Assembly: GCA_020848515.1 (NCBI GenBank)
Contig: JADLIA010000100.1
Coordinates: forward strand, 1 to 46,076
Source: Rubrivivax sp.
GTDB lineage: Bacteria > Pseudomonadota > Gammaproteobacteria > Burkholderiales > Burkholderiaceae_C
Length of the DNA stretch: 46,076 nt
Direction: 5' to 3'
Below are positions 29,172 to 38,994 of the stretch, one piece after another. A model generated the notes under the pieces. It saw only the letters and a program-made list of their open reading frames with translations. It was not told the DNA's origin and made no database searches. A program made the position numbers and the translations under genes. How positions within the stretch are numbered: the first letter of the stretch is position 1; each line of letters begins with the position of its first letter.

Positions 29172-30308
29172 TCAGGTGGTGACGCGCATGCCCATGGCAC
29201 GCCGGTACCACTCGTGGAAGTGCTGCATGCCGTCTTCCATCGGGCTCTGGTAGGGGCCGACTTCGTTGTCGCCGCGCAGCATCAGGGCCTTGCGGCCGGC
29301 GTCCATGCGCTCGGCGATCTCGTCGTCCTCGATCGCGGTTTCCATGTAGGCGGCGCGCTGGGCCTCGACGAACTCGCGCTCGAAGCAGGCGATCTCTTCG
29401 GGGTAATAGAACTCCACCATGTTCAGCGTCCTGTCCACGCCCGTCGGGTGCAGGGTGGAGACGGTGAGCACATGCGGATACCACTCGACCATGATGTGCG
29501 GGTAGTAGGTCAGCCAGATCGCGCCGCGCTCTGGCAGCCGGCCTTCGCGGTACTTCAGCAGCACCTCGTGCCACTTGCGGTAGACGTCCGAGCCCGGCTT
29601 GCCGAAGCTGGGCGCCACGCCCACCGTCTGCACCGAGTACTCGCGCCCGAACTGCCACTTCAGGTCGTCACAGGTGACGAAGTTGCCCAGGCCGGGGTGG
29701 AAGGGGCCGACGTGGTAGTCCTCCAGGTAGACCTCGATGAAGGTCTTCCAGTTGTAGTTGCACTCGTGCAGTTCGACGTGATCGAGCACGTAGCCGTCGA
29801 ACGACAGGTCCTTGGCGGTGGTCATGCCGGCCAGGTCGGCGGCGATGTCGCGGCCGTTGTCATCGAACAGCAGACCGTTCCACTGGCGCAGCGGGTAGTT
29901 GCTGAGGTTCAGGCAGGGGTCGCGCTCGAAGTGCGGTGCGCCCAGCAGCTCGCCGCGGCTGGAATAGGTCCAGCGGTGGATGGGGCAGACGATGTTGCCG
30001 CCCGCATGGCCCTTGCCTTCGGCCAGCAGGTTGCCGCGCCCGCCCAGCATGATGGCCTGGCGGTGGCGGCAGCAGTTGGAGACCAGCTGGATCTGGCCCT
30101 GCGCGTCGCGCAGCAGCGCGCGCCCGCCGGCTTCCTGCGGCAGCACGAAATAGTCGTGGGCTTCGGGTACCGCCAGCGCGTGCCCCACGTAGCGCGGGCC
30201 GGACTCGAAGAGCAGCTTCTTTTCGCGCTCGTACAGCGCCGGATCGAAATAGGAATGGACGGGAAGTTGACTTGCCGCCTGCTGTAACTGAAGACTCAAA
30301 TCAGACAT
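29172..30308 (-). CDS. Rieske-type aromatic ring-hydroxylating dioxygenase alpha subunit-like protein
   Basis: Rieske motif CCRHRQAIML...CPIHRWTYSSRGELLGAPHF; mononuclear Fe region NWKTFIEVYLEDYHVGPFHPGL. Confidence 0.92.
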   Translation of the reverse strand: MSDLSLQLQQAASQLPVHSYFDPALYEREKKLLFESGPRYVGHALAVPEAHDYFVLPQEAGGRALLRDAQGQIQLVSNCCRHRQAIMLGGRGNLLAEGKGHAGGNIVCPIHRWTYSSRGELLGAPHFERDPCLNLSNYPLRQWNGLLFDDNGRDIAADLAGMTTAKDLSFDGYVLDHVELHECNYNWKTFIEVYLEDYHVGPFHPGLGNFVTCDDLKWQFGREYSVQTVGVAPSFGKPGSDVYRKWHEVLLKYREGRLPERGAIWLTYYPHIMVEWYPHVLTVSTLHPTGVDRTLNMVEFYYPEEIACFEREFVEAQRAAYMETAIEDDEIAERMDAGRKALMLRGDNEVGPYQSPMEDGMQHFHEWYRRAMGMRVTT

Positions 30309-30548
30309 GGTGTGCCGATGTTGAAGACTCCCCCTATGAAGGGGCAGGAAGTAAGCGCCTGGCATCCGAGGATATTGCGCGCGCGAACCCGCGCGCCACG
30401 CGCGCCGGGGAACCTTTTATTTTAGCCGCCTTGCCGCGGCCGGCCCCGGGCTGGCCCCGGGCCGATCGGTCGGTGGGCCGGTGGCCTGGGCGACGGGCGG
30501 CCCGCGCCTTGCCGCCGCCGCCTAAAATAGGCGCTTTTGTTCGCGCAC

Positions 30549-30788
30549 ATGAGCCGAAAAGCCGCTTCCGCTCCGGCCCAGCCTGCCAGCTATGGCGAGG
30601 CGGTGCAGCAGCTTGAACAACTGATCGCCGGGCTCGAATCCGGCCAGCTGCCGCTGGAAGATCTGCTGAGCCATTACCAGCGTGGCACGGAGCTGCTGCG
30701 CTACTGCCGCGACCGCCTGCAGGCCGTCGAAGACCAGGTGCGCGTGCTGGACGAGCGCGGTGACGTGAAACCGTGGATGCCGGAGTGA
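30549..30788 (+). CDS. xseB: Exodeoxyribonuclease VII small subunit
   Basis: [55 protein letters not shown]; precedes ispA. Confidence 0.96.
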   Translation: MSRKAASAPAQPASYGEAVQQLEQLIAGLESGQLPLEDLLSHYQRGTELLRYCRDRLQAVEDQVRVLDERGDVKPWMPE

Positions 30789-31681
30789 ACGCGCGCGATT
30801 TCCCGACCTGGTCCGACAGGCTGCTGACGCGCGTCGAGCAGGCGCTGGTGGACTGGGTACCGGTCGATGCGCCCGCCGGCCTGGGCGAGGCCATGCGCTA
30901 CGCCGTGCTCGACGGCGGCAAGCGCCTGCGGCCGCTGCTGGTGCTGGCCGCCGCCGAGGCGGTGCAGGGGCACGCCGCAGCGGCGCTGCGCGCGGCCTGC
31001 GCGGTGGAATTGATCCACGCCTACTCCCTGGTGCACGACGACATGCCATGCATGGACAACGACGTGCTTCGCCGTGGCAAGCCGACGGTGCATGTGCGCT
31101 TCGGCCAGGCCCAGGCCCTGCTGGCCGGCGACGCCTTGCAGGCGCTGGCGTTCGAGCTGCTGACCCCCGAGGGCGATGAGGTGCCGGCCTCCATGCAGGC
31201 GGCACTGTGTGGCCTGCTGGCGCGCGCCGCCGGTGCGACCGGCATGGCGGGAGGTCAGGCCATCGACCTGGACAGCGTGGGGCGCGTGCTGACCGAGGCG
31301 CAGCTGCAGGCCATGCACCGGCTGAAGACCGGCGCCCTGCTGCAGGCCGCCGTGCACATGGGCGCGGCCTGCGCCACGCCGGCGCTGCCGGCCCACACCC
31401 GGGCCGCACTGGACCAGTACGGCGCGGCGCTTGGTCTGGCCTTTCAGGTGGTCGACGACATCCTCGACGTCACCGCCGATTCCGCCCAACTGGGCAAGAC
31501 CGCCGGCAAGGATGCCGCGGCCGACAAGCCCACCTACGTGTCCCTGCTGGGACTGACCCAGGCCCAGGCCCTGGCGGCGCAGTTGCACACCCAGGCGCAC
31601 CAGGCGCTCGACGCCAGCGGCCTGACTGCGCTGGCGCCGTTGCGCTGGCTGGCCGACCGCGTGGTCAAGCGCGAGAACTGA
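30785..31681 (+). CDS. ispA: Polyprenyl (farnesyl) diphosphate synthase
   Basis: [16 protein letters not shown], first DDxx[10 protein letters not shown], second [12 protein letters not shown] start overlaps the xseB stop. Confidence 0.96.
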   Translation: MNARDFPTWSDRLLTRVEQALVDWVPVDAPAGLGEAMRYAVLDGGKRLRPLLVLAAAEAVQGHAAAALRAACAVELIHAYSLVHDDMPCMDNDVLRRGKPTVHVRFGQAQALLAGDALQALAFELLTPEGDEVPASMQAALCGLLARAAGATGMAGGQAIDLDSVGRVLTEAQLQAMHRLKTGALLQAAVHMGAACATPALPAHTRAALDQYGAALGLAFQVVDDILDVTADSAQLGKTAGKDAAADKPTYVSLLGLTQAQALAAQLHTQAHQALDASGLTALAPLRWLADRVVKREN

Positions 31682-31683
31682 CG

Positions 31684-33588
31684 ATGTCCCAAGCCCTGCT
31701 CGAATCCATCCACAGCCCGGCCGATCTGCGCCGCCTGCCGCGCGCGCAGCTCAAGGGCCTGGCGGACGAACTGCGCGCATGCGTGCTGACCAACGTGGCC
31801 CGCACCGGCGGCCACCTGAGCTCCAACCTGGGCACGGTGGAGCTCACCATTGCGCTGCACTACGTGTTTCAGACGCCACACGACCGGCTGGTGTGGGACG
31901 TCGGCCACCAAACCTATCCGCACAAGATCCTGACCGGGCGACGCGAGCGCATGCCCACGTTGCGTCAGCTGGGCGGCATGTCCGGCTTTCCGCGCCGCGA
32001 CGAAAGCGAGTACGACACCTTCGGCACCGCGCATTCGTCCACCAGCATCTCGGCCGCGCTGGGCATGGCGCTGGCGGCGCGACAGAAGGGCGAGGACCGC
32101 CACGCGGTGGCCATCATCGGCGACGGCGCCATGACCGCCGGCATGGCTTTCGAGGCGCTCAACAACGCCGGGGTCGAGCGCGACGCCCGCCTGCTGGTGG
32201 TGCTCAACGACAACGACATGTCCATCAGCCCGCCGGTGGGCGCGCTCAACCGCTACCTGGCGCAGCTGATGAGCGGCCACTTCTATGCCGCCGCCAGGAG
32301 CGTGGGCAAGACGGTGCTGGGCACGGTGCCGCCGCTGTTCGAGCTGGCCCGGCGGCTGGAGCAGGGCGCCAAGGGCATGGTGGTGCCGGCCACGCTGTTC
32401 GAGAAGTTCGGCTTCAACTACATCGGTCCGATCGACGGCCACGATCTGGATTCGCTGATCCCGACGCTGGAAAACATCCGCGACCTGATGCGCGACAAGG
32501 CCGGGCCGCAGTTCCTGCACGTGGTCACCAAAAAGGGCCAGGGCTACAAGCTGGCCGAGGCCGATCCGGTGGCCTACCACGGCCCAGGCAAGTTCGATCC
32601 GGCGGTGGGCCTGGTCAAGCCCAGCGCCCCGGCAGCGCCCACCTTCACCCAGGTGTTCGGGCAGTGGCTGTGCGACATGGCGGCGCACGACCGCAAGCTG
32701 GTGGGCATCACCCCGGCCATGCGCGAAGGTTCGGGCATGGTCGAATTCCACAAGCGCTTTCCGGACCGCTACTACGACGTCGGCATTGCCGAGCAGCATG
32801 CCGTCACCTTTGCCGCCGGTCTGGCCTGCGAGGGCCTCAAGCCGGTGGTGGCCATCTATTCCACCTTCCTGCAGCGCGCCTACGACCAGCTGATCCACGA
32901 CGTCGCCATCCAGAACCTGCCGGTGGTGTTCGCGCTGGATCGCGCGGGCCTGGTCGGTGCCGATGGCGCCACCCATGCCGGCAACTACGACATCGCCTTT
33001 CTGCGCTGCGTGCCCAACGTCAGCCTGGCCTGCCCGGCCGACGAACGCGAGTGCCGTCAGTTGCTGACCACGGCCTACGAGCAGAGCCATCCGGTGGCGG
33101 TGCGCTACCCGCGTGGTGCCGGAGCCGGCGTGGCACCGCTGGCTCAGCTGACCGGGCTGCCGTTCGGCAAGGGTGAAGTCCGGCGCCAGGGCAAGGGGGT
33201 GGCCATCCTGGCGTTCGGCACGCTGCTGTACCCCGCGCTTGCCGCCGCCGAACGGCTGGACGCCACGGTGGTCAACATGCGCTGGGTCAAGCCGCTGGAC
33301 GCCGAGCTGCTGCTGCAGGTGGCAGCCAGCCACGACGCGCTGGTGACGATCGAGGAGGGCGCCATCATGGGTGGTGCCGGCAGCGCCGTGGCCGAGGCGC
33401 TGGCCGCGGCCGGGGTGGTCAAGCCGCTGCTGCACCTGGGCCTGCCTGACCGCTTCATCGAGCACGGCGATCCGGCGCGACTGCTGGCGCTCGAGGGCCT
33501 GGATGCCACTGGCATCGAGGGTTCGGTGCGCTCGCACCTGGGCTCGTGGCTGATGCCGCCTCAGCGCAACCTGAAAGCGGTCAGCTGA
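31684..33588 (+). CDS. dxs: 1-deoxy-D-xylulose-5-phosphate synthase
   Basis: [79 protein letters not shown], full-length TPP enzyme. Confidence 0.98.
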   Translation: MSQALLESIHSPADLRRLPRAQLKGLADELRACVLTNVARTGGHLSSNLGTVELTIALHYVFQTPHDRLVWDVGHQTYPHKILTGRRERMPTLRQLGGMSGFPRRDESEYDTFGTAHSSTSISAALGMALAARQKGEDRHAVAIIGDGAMTAGMAFEALNNAGVERDARLLVVLNDNDMSISPPVGALNRYLAQLMSGHFYAAARSVGKTVLGTVPPLFELARRLEQGAKGMVVPATLFEKFGFNYIGPIDGHDLDSLIPTLENIRDLMRDKAGPQFLHVVTKKGQGYKLAEADPVAYHGPGKFDPAVGLVKPSAPAAPTFTQVFGQWLCDMAAHDRKLVGITPAMREGSGMVEFHKRFPDRYYDVGIAEQHAVTFAAGLACEGLKPVVAIYSTFLQRAYDQLIHDVAIQNLPVVFALDRAGLVGADGATHAGNYDIAFLRCVPNVSLACPADERECRQLLTTAYEQSHPVAVRYPRGAGAGVAPLAQLTGLPFGKGEVRRQGKGVAILAFGTLLYPALAAAERLDATVVNMRWVKPLDAELLLQVAASHDALVTIEEGAIMGGAGSAVAEALAAAGVVKPLLHLGLPDRFIEHGDPARLLALEGLDATGIEGSVRSHLGSWLMPPQRNLKAVS

Positions 33589-33704
33589 CCATTCAGGAGC
33601 GCCACGGCGCCCGGCGATCCGATCAAGTGAATGCCCTAATGGCTGGCGCGGTTTACAAGCCGCTACACTCGACCGGTTGTTCTTTTTTTTGAGGAGTACG
33701 CAAC

Positions 33705-34787
33705 ATGGATCGTCGTTCCCTGATCAAGCGTGCCGGCATCGCCGGGGTGCTGGCTGCCGGCGTGGCGCCGGCGGTGCATGCGCAGGCGGCCGTGCGTTGG
33801 CGCATAGCCACCAGCTTTCCGAAGTCGCTGGAGACCCTGCATGGCTGCGCCGTGAAGTTCTCCGAAACCGTCAAGGCCCTGTCGGGCGGCAAGTTCGAGG
33901 TCTCCGTGCATGCTGCGGGCGAGCTGGTGCCGGCCTTTGGCATCGTCGACGCCCTGGCCGACGATTCGCTGGAAATGGGCGAGACGGCCTCGTACTACTA
34001 CACCGGCAAGCACCCGGCATTTGCCTTCGGCTGCGCCGTGCCGTTTGGTTTCACCGCCCAGCAGATGCAGGCCTGGAAGCGCCACGGCAACGGCCGCAAG
34101 CTGATGGACGAGTTGTACGACAAGTACAACTTCTTCGGCCTGAGCGCCCTCAGCACCGGCACCCAGATGGGCGGCTGGTACCGCAAGGAAATGAAGACCC
34201 CGGCCGACTTCAAGGGTCTGAAGATGCGCCTGGGTGGCGGCGTGTTCGGCGAGTCCATGGCCAAGCTGGGCGTGGTGGCGCAGAACATGCCGGTGGGCGA
34301 GGTGTACCAGGCCCTGGAAAAGGGCACGCTCGATGCCGTGGAGTTCGTCGGCCCCTACGACGACGAGAAGCTGGGTTTCAACAAGGTCGCCAAGTACTAC
34401 TACTACGGCGGCTGGTGGGAAGGCAGCGCGGAGCTGGAGTTCTTCATCAACAAGAAGGCGTTTGCCAAGCTCTCGCCCGAGAACCAGGCCATCGTTCGCG
34501 CCGCTGCCGACGTGGCTTATGCCGATGGCACCTCCAAGTACATGCACCTCAACCCCATCTCGCTCAAGCGTCTGGTGGGCTCGGGCACGCAGCTCAAGCG
34601 CTTTCCCAAACCCGTGGTGGAAGCCGGCTTCAAGGCCGCGCAGGCGGTCTATCAGGAGCACAGCGGCAAGGACGCCCTGTTCAAGAAGATCTACGAAGAC
34701 ATGCGCGCCTTCCAGCGCGACCAGATCCTCTGGAACCGCATCTCCGAGCTGGCGTTCACCCAGGACATGAGCACGCTGAAGATCTGA
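33705..34787 (+). CDS. TRAP transporter substrate-binding protein (DctP family)
   Basis: MDRRSLIKRAGIAGVLAAGVAPAVHAQAAVRWRIATSFPKSLETLHGCAVKFSETVKALSGGKFEVSVHAAGELVPAFGIVDAL; DFKGLKMRLGGGVFGESMAKLG. Confidence 0.95.
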   Translation: MDRRSLIKRAGIAGVLAAGVAPAVHAQAAVRWRIATSFPKSLETLHGCAVKFSETVKALSGGKFEVSVHAAGELVPAFGIVDALADDSLEMGETASYYYTGKHPAFAFGCAVPFGFTAQQMQAWKRHGNGRKLMDELYDKYNFFGLSALSTGTQMGGWYRKEMKTPADFKGLKMRLGGGVFGESMAKLGVVAQNMPVGEVYQALEKGTLDAVEFVGPYDDEKLGFNKVAKYYYYGGWWEGSAELEFFINKKAFAKLSPENQAIVRAAADVAYADGTSKYMHLNPISLKRLVGSGTQLKRFPKPVVEAGFKAAQAVYQEHSGKDALFKKIYEDMRAFQRDQILWNRISELAFTQDMSTLKI

Positions 34788-34837
34788 GTGTCAGGGTCTG
34801 GCGCACCCCGGTGTAATTGCCGGGGGGCACAAAAAAA

Positions 34838-34866
34838 ACCGCAGCCTGTCAAGGGCTGCGGTTCTT
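34838..34866. terminator. Bidirectional terminator between convergent TRAP genes
   Basis: AAAAAAAACCGCAGCC-TGTCAAG-GGCTGCGGTTCTTT. Confidence 0.8.
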
Positions 34867-34875
34867 TCATGCCGC

Positions 34876-36738
34876 TCAGGATGACGGCTTGCCGGCCGCG
34901 CGCTCCAGAGCCTTCACGGGGTCGTCGTCCTCTTGGCCCTGGTTGCCCTCCTGGCCTGCCTCTGGTGAGGACGGGTCGGCGGGAGCTTCCAGGCCTTCGA
35001 TGGCGGGTGATTCTTCGCTGCTGCTGCCCGGCTCCTGGGTACCGATGCCGTCTTCCCGGCCCTCGCCCAATCCTTCGGCCTCGCTGTCCTGGTTGAGCTG
35101 CTCGAACATCTGCTCGCCCACGGCCTTCATGTCCACGTCGACTTTCTTGTCCAGGTTGCTGGTCACCAGGCCGGGGAAGGCGATCAGGATGGCCACCATG
35201 GTCAGCTGCAGCACCAGGAAGGGGATGGCGCCCTTGTAGATCTGCATGGTGGTCACGGGCTCGATGGTCTTGCCCGTCACATGGTCCACATAGGGCTTCT
35301 CGGGTGCGACCGAGCGCAGGAAGAACAGCGCAAAACCAAACGGCGGGTGCATGAAGGAGGTCTGCATGTTCACCGCCAGCAGCACCCCGAACCAGATCAG
35401 GTCGATGCCCATCTTGTCGGCAATCGGCGCGAGCAGCGGGACGACGATGAAGGACAGCTCGAAGAAGTCCAGGAAGAACGCCAACAGGAAGATCATCACG
35501 TTGACGAAGATCAGAAAGCCGATCTGCCCTCCGGGCAGCTTGGCCATCAGGTGCTCGACCCACACCGGCCCGTCGGCCGCCTGGAACACCATGCTGAAGA
35601 TGGTGGCGCCGATCAGGATGAACATCACGAACGACGACAGCTTGGTGGTCGTGCCCAGTGCCTGCTTGAGCAGGTCCATGTTGATGCGCCGGCGCATGGC
35701 AGCCATGATCAGTGCGCCCATGGCGCCCATGGCGCCGCCTTCGGTGGGGGTGGCCACGCCCAGGAAGATGGTGCCCAGCACCAGGAAGATGAGCAGCAGC
35801 GGCGGAATCAGCACAAAGGTCACGCGCTCGGCCAGTTGCGACAGCAGCCCCATGCGCGTGATGCGGTTGACGAGCGCGATCAGCCAGGCGACGAAGGTGC
35901 CGCCGCACATGGCGACGACGATCTTTTCGTCGGTGGGCACGAACTCGACGGGCGTGCCCTGCCACCAGGTGTGCACGGCCTCCATGTTCCTGGCCAGCAC
36001 CACGGCCACGGCCGTGGACAGCAGGGCCAGCACGCCCAGCGAGCGGTAGCCCGAATGGCCATTGGGCTCGCGGAAGGTGCGGGCCTCGGGCGGCAGGGCC
36101 GGCACCATGCTGGGCTTGAAGATGGCCAGCGCAAACACCCACAGGATGTACAGGCCCATGAGCGCAAAGCCGGGGATGAAGGCGCCCTTGTACATGTCGC
36201 CCACGCTCTTGCCCATCTGGTCGGCCAGCACGATCAGCACCAGCGATGGCGGGATGATCTGCGCCAGCGTGCCCGAGGCGGCGATCACGCCCGAGGCCAG
36301 GCGTCGGTCATAGCCATAGCGCAGCATGATGGGCATGGAGATCAGGCCCATGGAGATCACCGATGCGGCCACCACGCCGGTGGTGGCGGCCAGCATGGCG
36401 CCCACCAGCACCACGGCCAGCGCCAGGCCGCCGCGCAGCGGGCCGAACACCTGGCCCACGGTCTCGAGCAGATCCTCGGCCATGCCGCTGCGCTCCAGAA
36501 TCAGCCCCATGAGGGTGAAGAAGGGCACGGCCAGCAGGGTCTCGTTGCTCATGATGCCTATGAGGCGCTGCGGCAGCCAGGAATAGATGGCGCTGGTGAA
36601 CACCCCCAGCTCCACGCCCACCAGGGCAAAGAACAGACCGGCCGCGCCCAGGCTGAAGGCCACGGGAAAGCCCAGAATCAGGAACACGATCAGCCCGGCG
36701 AACATCACCGGGGCAAAGTTGGCAGCGATGAATTCCAT
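34876..36738 (-). CDS. TRAP transporter large permease (DctM family) with acidic C-terminal extension
   Basis: FLILGFPVAFSLGAAGLFFALVG, PFFTLMGLILERSGMAEDLLETVGQVFGPLRGGLALAVVLVGAMLAATTGVVAASVISMG, GVATPTEGGAMGAMGALI. Confidence 0.95.
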   Translation of the reverse strand: MEFIAANFAPVMFAGLIVFLILGFPVAFSLGAAGLFFALVGVELGVFTSAIYSWLPQRLIGIMSNETLLAVPFFTLMGLILERSGMAEDLLETVGQVFGPLRGGLALAVVLVGAMLAATTGVVAASVISMGLISMPIMLRYGYDRRLASGVIAASGTLAQIIPPSLVLIVLADQMGKSVGDMYKGAFIPGFALMGLYILWVFALAIFKPSMVPALPPEARTFREPNGHSGYRSLGVLALLSTAVAVVLARNMEAVHTWWQGTPVEFVPTDEKIVVAMCGGTFVAWLIALVNRITRMGLLSQLAERVTFVLIPPLLLIFLVLGTIFLGVATPTEGGAMGAMGALIMAAMRRRINMDLLKQALGTTTKLSSFVMFILIGATIFSMVFQAADGPVWVEHLMAKLPGGQIGFLIFVNVMIFLLAFFLDFFELSFIVVPLLAPIADKMGIDLIWFGVLLAVNMQTSFMHPPFGFALFFLRSVAPEKPYVDHVTGKTIEPVTTMQIYKGAIPFLVLQLTMVAILIAFPGLVTSNLDKKVDVDMKAVGEQMFEQLNQDSEAEGLGEGREDGIGTQEPGSSSEESPAIEGLEAPADPSSPEAGQEGNQGQEDDDPVKALERAAGKPSS

Positions 36739-36761
36739 GGTGCAGATGCTCCGCGTGCGCG

Positions 36762-37358
36762 TCAGTGGGTCTGGCTGGCGCTCTGCTGCTGGCGCAGCGC
36801 GTCCGCGAGCTCCTGCTCGGCGGTCTTGTCCAGGGCCTTCACGGTCGGATCCGGCCCCTGGCCGCGCAGGAAGGCGATGCACTTGATCAGCTCCGACCAG
36901 CCCTGCAGCAGCAGCAGCACGAAGCCGATCGGCAGCGCCGCCCACACCGGCCAGCGGATCAGGCCGCCGGGGTTGGGTGACATCTCGCCGGAGGCGATCC
37001 GTTCGAACACGATCGGCGTGCTCATCCACAGCACGATGACGCAGACCGGCGTCAGGAACAGCACATAGCCCAGGATCTCGATCCACAGCTGCACGTTCTT
37101 GGGCAGGCGGCTGTTGAGCACGTCGATGCGCACATGCTCGCGGTGCAGCAGCGTGTAGCCCGCGGCGGCCAGAAACGACCAGGCGAACAGATACCACTGC
37201 ACCTCGAGGAAGGCGTTGGAGCTGGTGTCGAAGGCCTTGCGGACCACCGCGTTCAGCGCGCTGATGATGGTGGCACCGAAGATCAGCCAGATGACGAAAC
37301 GACCGAGCGAGGCATTGAGCCAGTCGACGGCACGCGAAAACTTGAGCAGCGCTTGCAT
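36762..37358 (-). CDS. TRAP transporter small permease (DctQ family)
   Basis: Four TM segments; EVQWYLFAWSFLAAAGYTLLHREHVRIDVL; directly upstream of DctM. Confidence 0.93.
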   Translation of the reverse strand: MQALLKFSRAVDWLNASLGRFVIWLIFGATIISALNAVVRKAFDTSSNAFLEVQWYLFAWSFLAAAGYTLLHREHVRIDVLNSRLPKNVQLWIEILGYVLFLTPVCVIVLWMSTPIVFERIASGEMSPNPGGLIRWPVWAALPIGFVLLLLQGWSELIKCIAFLRGQGPDPTVKALDKTAEQELADALRQQQSASQTH

Positions 37359-37513
37359 CGGGATCTCCGTGAGGGGGCGTGGTGCGCAGGGTGGGCGCGA
37401 CCAGGGGCGGCGGTAACCGGGTGGGCCATGCCGCAGACAGATCGCAGGCGATTGTAATGAGGCCCCTGGGGCGGCGCCGTATAGCATCGGCACGGTCTGC
37501 GCCATTCGACACC

Positions 37514-38254
37514 ATGAGCACCCTGGCCGAAAGCGCGCGCGCCGCGCTGCAACTCATCGCTTCGCTGGACCCGTTGCTGTGGTCGGTGGTGGGCCGATCG
37601 CTGGCGGTCAGCGGGCTGGCCTGCCTGCTGGCCTGTGGGGTCGGGCTGCTGGCCGGTGCATCGCTCGCGGTGGCGCGCTTTCGCGGGCGCGAGGCCGTGC
37701 TGACGCTGCTGCACACCCTGCTGGCCCTGCCGTCGGTGGTGGTCGGGCTGCTGGTGTATCTGCTGCTGTCGCGCAGCGGCCCGCTGGGTTTTCTGGGTTG
37801 GCTGTTCAGCTTTCAGGCCATGGTGCTGGCGCAGGCGGTGCTGGTGGTGCCGGTGATCGCCGCGCTCACGCGCCAGACGGTGGAAGACGCCGACCTCCGG
37901 CATGGCGAGCAGCTGGCGTCGCTGGGTGCCGGCCCTTGCCTGCGCGGGTTGCTGCTGGCCTGGGACGAGCGCTGCGCCCTGCTGATGGTGCTGATGGCGG
38001 CGTTTGGCCGGGCGGTGTCGGAGGTGGGCGCAGTGATGATCGTCGGCGGCAACATCGACGGCTTCACGCGGGTGATGACCACCGCCATCGCGCTGGAGAC
38101 CAGCAAGGGCGATCTGCCGCTGGCGCTGGGCCTGGGCATGGTGCTGCTGTCGGTGGTGCTGCTGCTCAACGCCGCCATGGCCGGCCTGCGCCATTGGCGA
38201 GCGCGCACCGACGCTCTGGCCCCCGGCGCGGTGCAGGGACGGTGGGCCGCATGA
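37514..38254 (+). CDS. ABC transporter permease, tungstate TupB-like
   Basis: ALPSVVVGLLVYLLLSRSGPLGFLGWLFSFQAMVLAQAVLVVPVIAALTRQ...FGRAVSEVGAVMIVGGNIDGFTRVMTTAIALETSKGDLPLALGLG. Confidence 0.88.
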   Translation: MSTLAESARAALQLIASLDPLLWSVVGRSLAVSGLACLLACGVGLLAGASLAVARFRGREAVLTLLHTLLALPSVVVGLLVYLLLSRSGPLGFLGWLFSFQAMVLAQAVLVVPVIAALTRQTVEDADLRHGEQLASLGAGPCLRGLLLAWDERCALLMVLMAAFGRAVSEVGAVMIVGGNIDGFTRVMTTAIALETSKGDLPLALGLGMVLLSVVLLLNAAMAGLRHWRARTDALAPGAVQGRWAA

Positions 38255-38994
38255 GCCGTCCCGCCGGCCCCCCGGGCGCAGCGGCGCCGCTGATCCGCCT
38301 GCAGGATGTGGGCGTGCGCTTCGGCCGGGTGCAGGCGCTGCAGGGCGTGGGGCTGGAGATCGCCGCCGGCGAGTGCGTGGCCCTGATCGGCGGCAACGGC
38401 AGCGGCAAGAGCACGCTGCTGCGGGTGATCCACGGTCTGATCGCGCCGACCGAGGGCCAGCTGGTGGTGCCGGCGCGCCGGGCGCAGGCGATGCTGTTTC
38501 AGCGCCCCTGGATGATGCGCACCACGGTGCTGCGCAACGTCGCGCTCGGGCTGTGGCTGCGCGGCCTGCCGTGGCGCCAGGCGCAGGAGCGCGCGTTGCG
38601 GGCGCTGGAGCGCGTGCAACTGGCCGAACTGGCGTCGCGCCGCGCGCCCGGCCTGTCGGGCGGGCAGCAGCAGCGCGTGGCGCTGGCGCGTGCCTGGGCG
38701 CAGCAGGCGCAACTGCTGTTGCTGGACGAGCCCACGGCCAGCCTGGACCCGCACGCCAGGCTCGAGGTCGAGGCGCTGATGCGCGCGTTCACCGGCACGG
38801 CGCCCGACGCGGCGCCGTTGACCATGGTGTTCGCCAGCCACCACCTGGGCCAGGTCAGGCGCCTGGCGCAGCGGGTCATCTGTCTGGACCAGGGGCGCGT
38901 GCTGGCCGATCTGCCTGTGGCACAGTTCTTCGACCACGCGCGGCTGAGCTCGGTGGCGCCGGTGGCGGCGGCCTTCGTGCAAGGAGAAATGTGA
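38251..38994 (+). CDS. ABC transporter ATP-binding protein, TupC-like
   Basis: Walker A GGNGSGKSTLLRVIHGL, signature LSGGQQQRVALARAW, Walker B LLLLDEPTASLDP; ATGA overlap with the upstream permease. Confidence 0.9.
   Translation: MSRPAGPPGAAAPLIRLQDVGVRFGRVQALQGVGLEIAAGECVALIGGNGSGKSTLLRVIHGLIAPTEGQLVVPARRAQAMLFQRPWMMRTTVLRNVALGLWLRGLPWRQAQERALRALERVQLAELASRRAPGLSGGQQQRVALARAWAQQAQLLLLDEPTASLDPHARLEVEALMRAFTGTAPDAAPLTMVFASHHLGQVRRLAQRVICLDQGRVLADLPVAQFFDHARLSSVAPVAAAFVQGEM

Noticed and set aside
31534-33537. 667-aa - strand ORF opposite dxs
   Set aside because: Shadow of dxs.
35281-37068. 595-aa + strand ORF opposite TRAP permease genes
   Set aside because: His/Gln-rich antisense shadow of DctM/DctQ with no domain signal.
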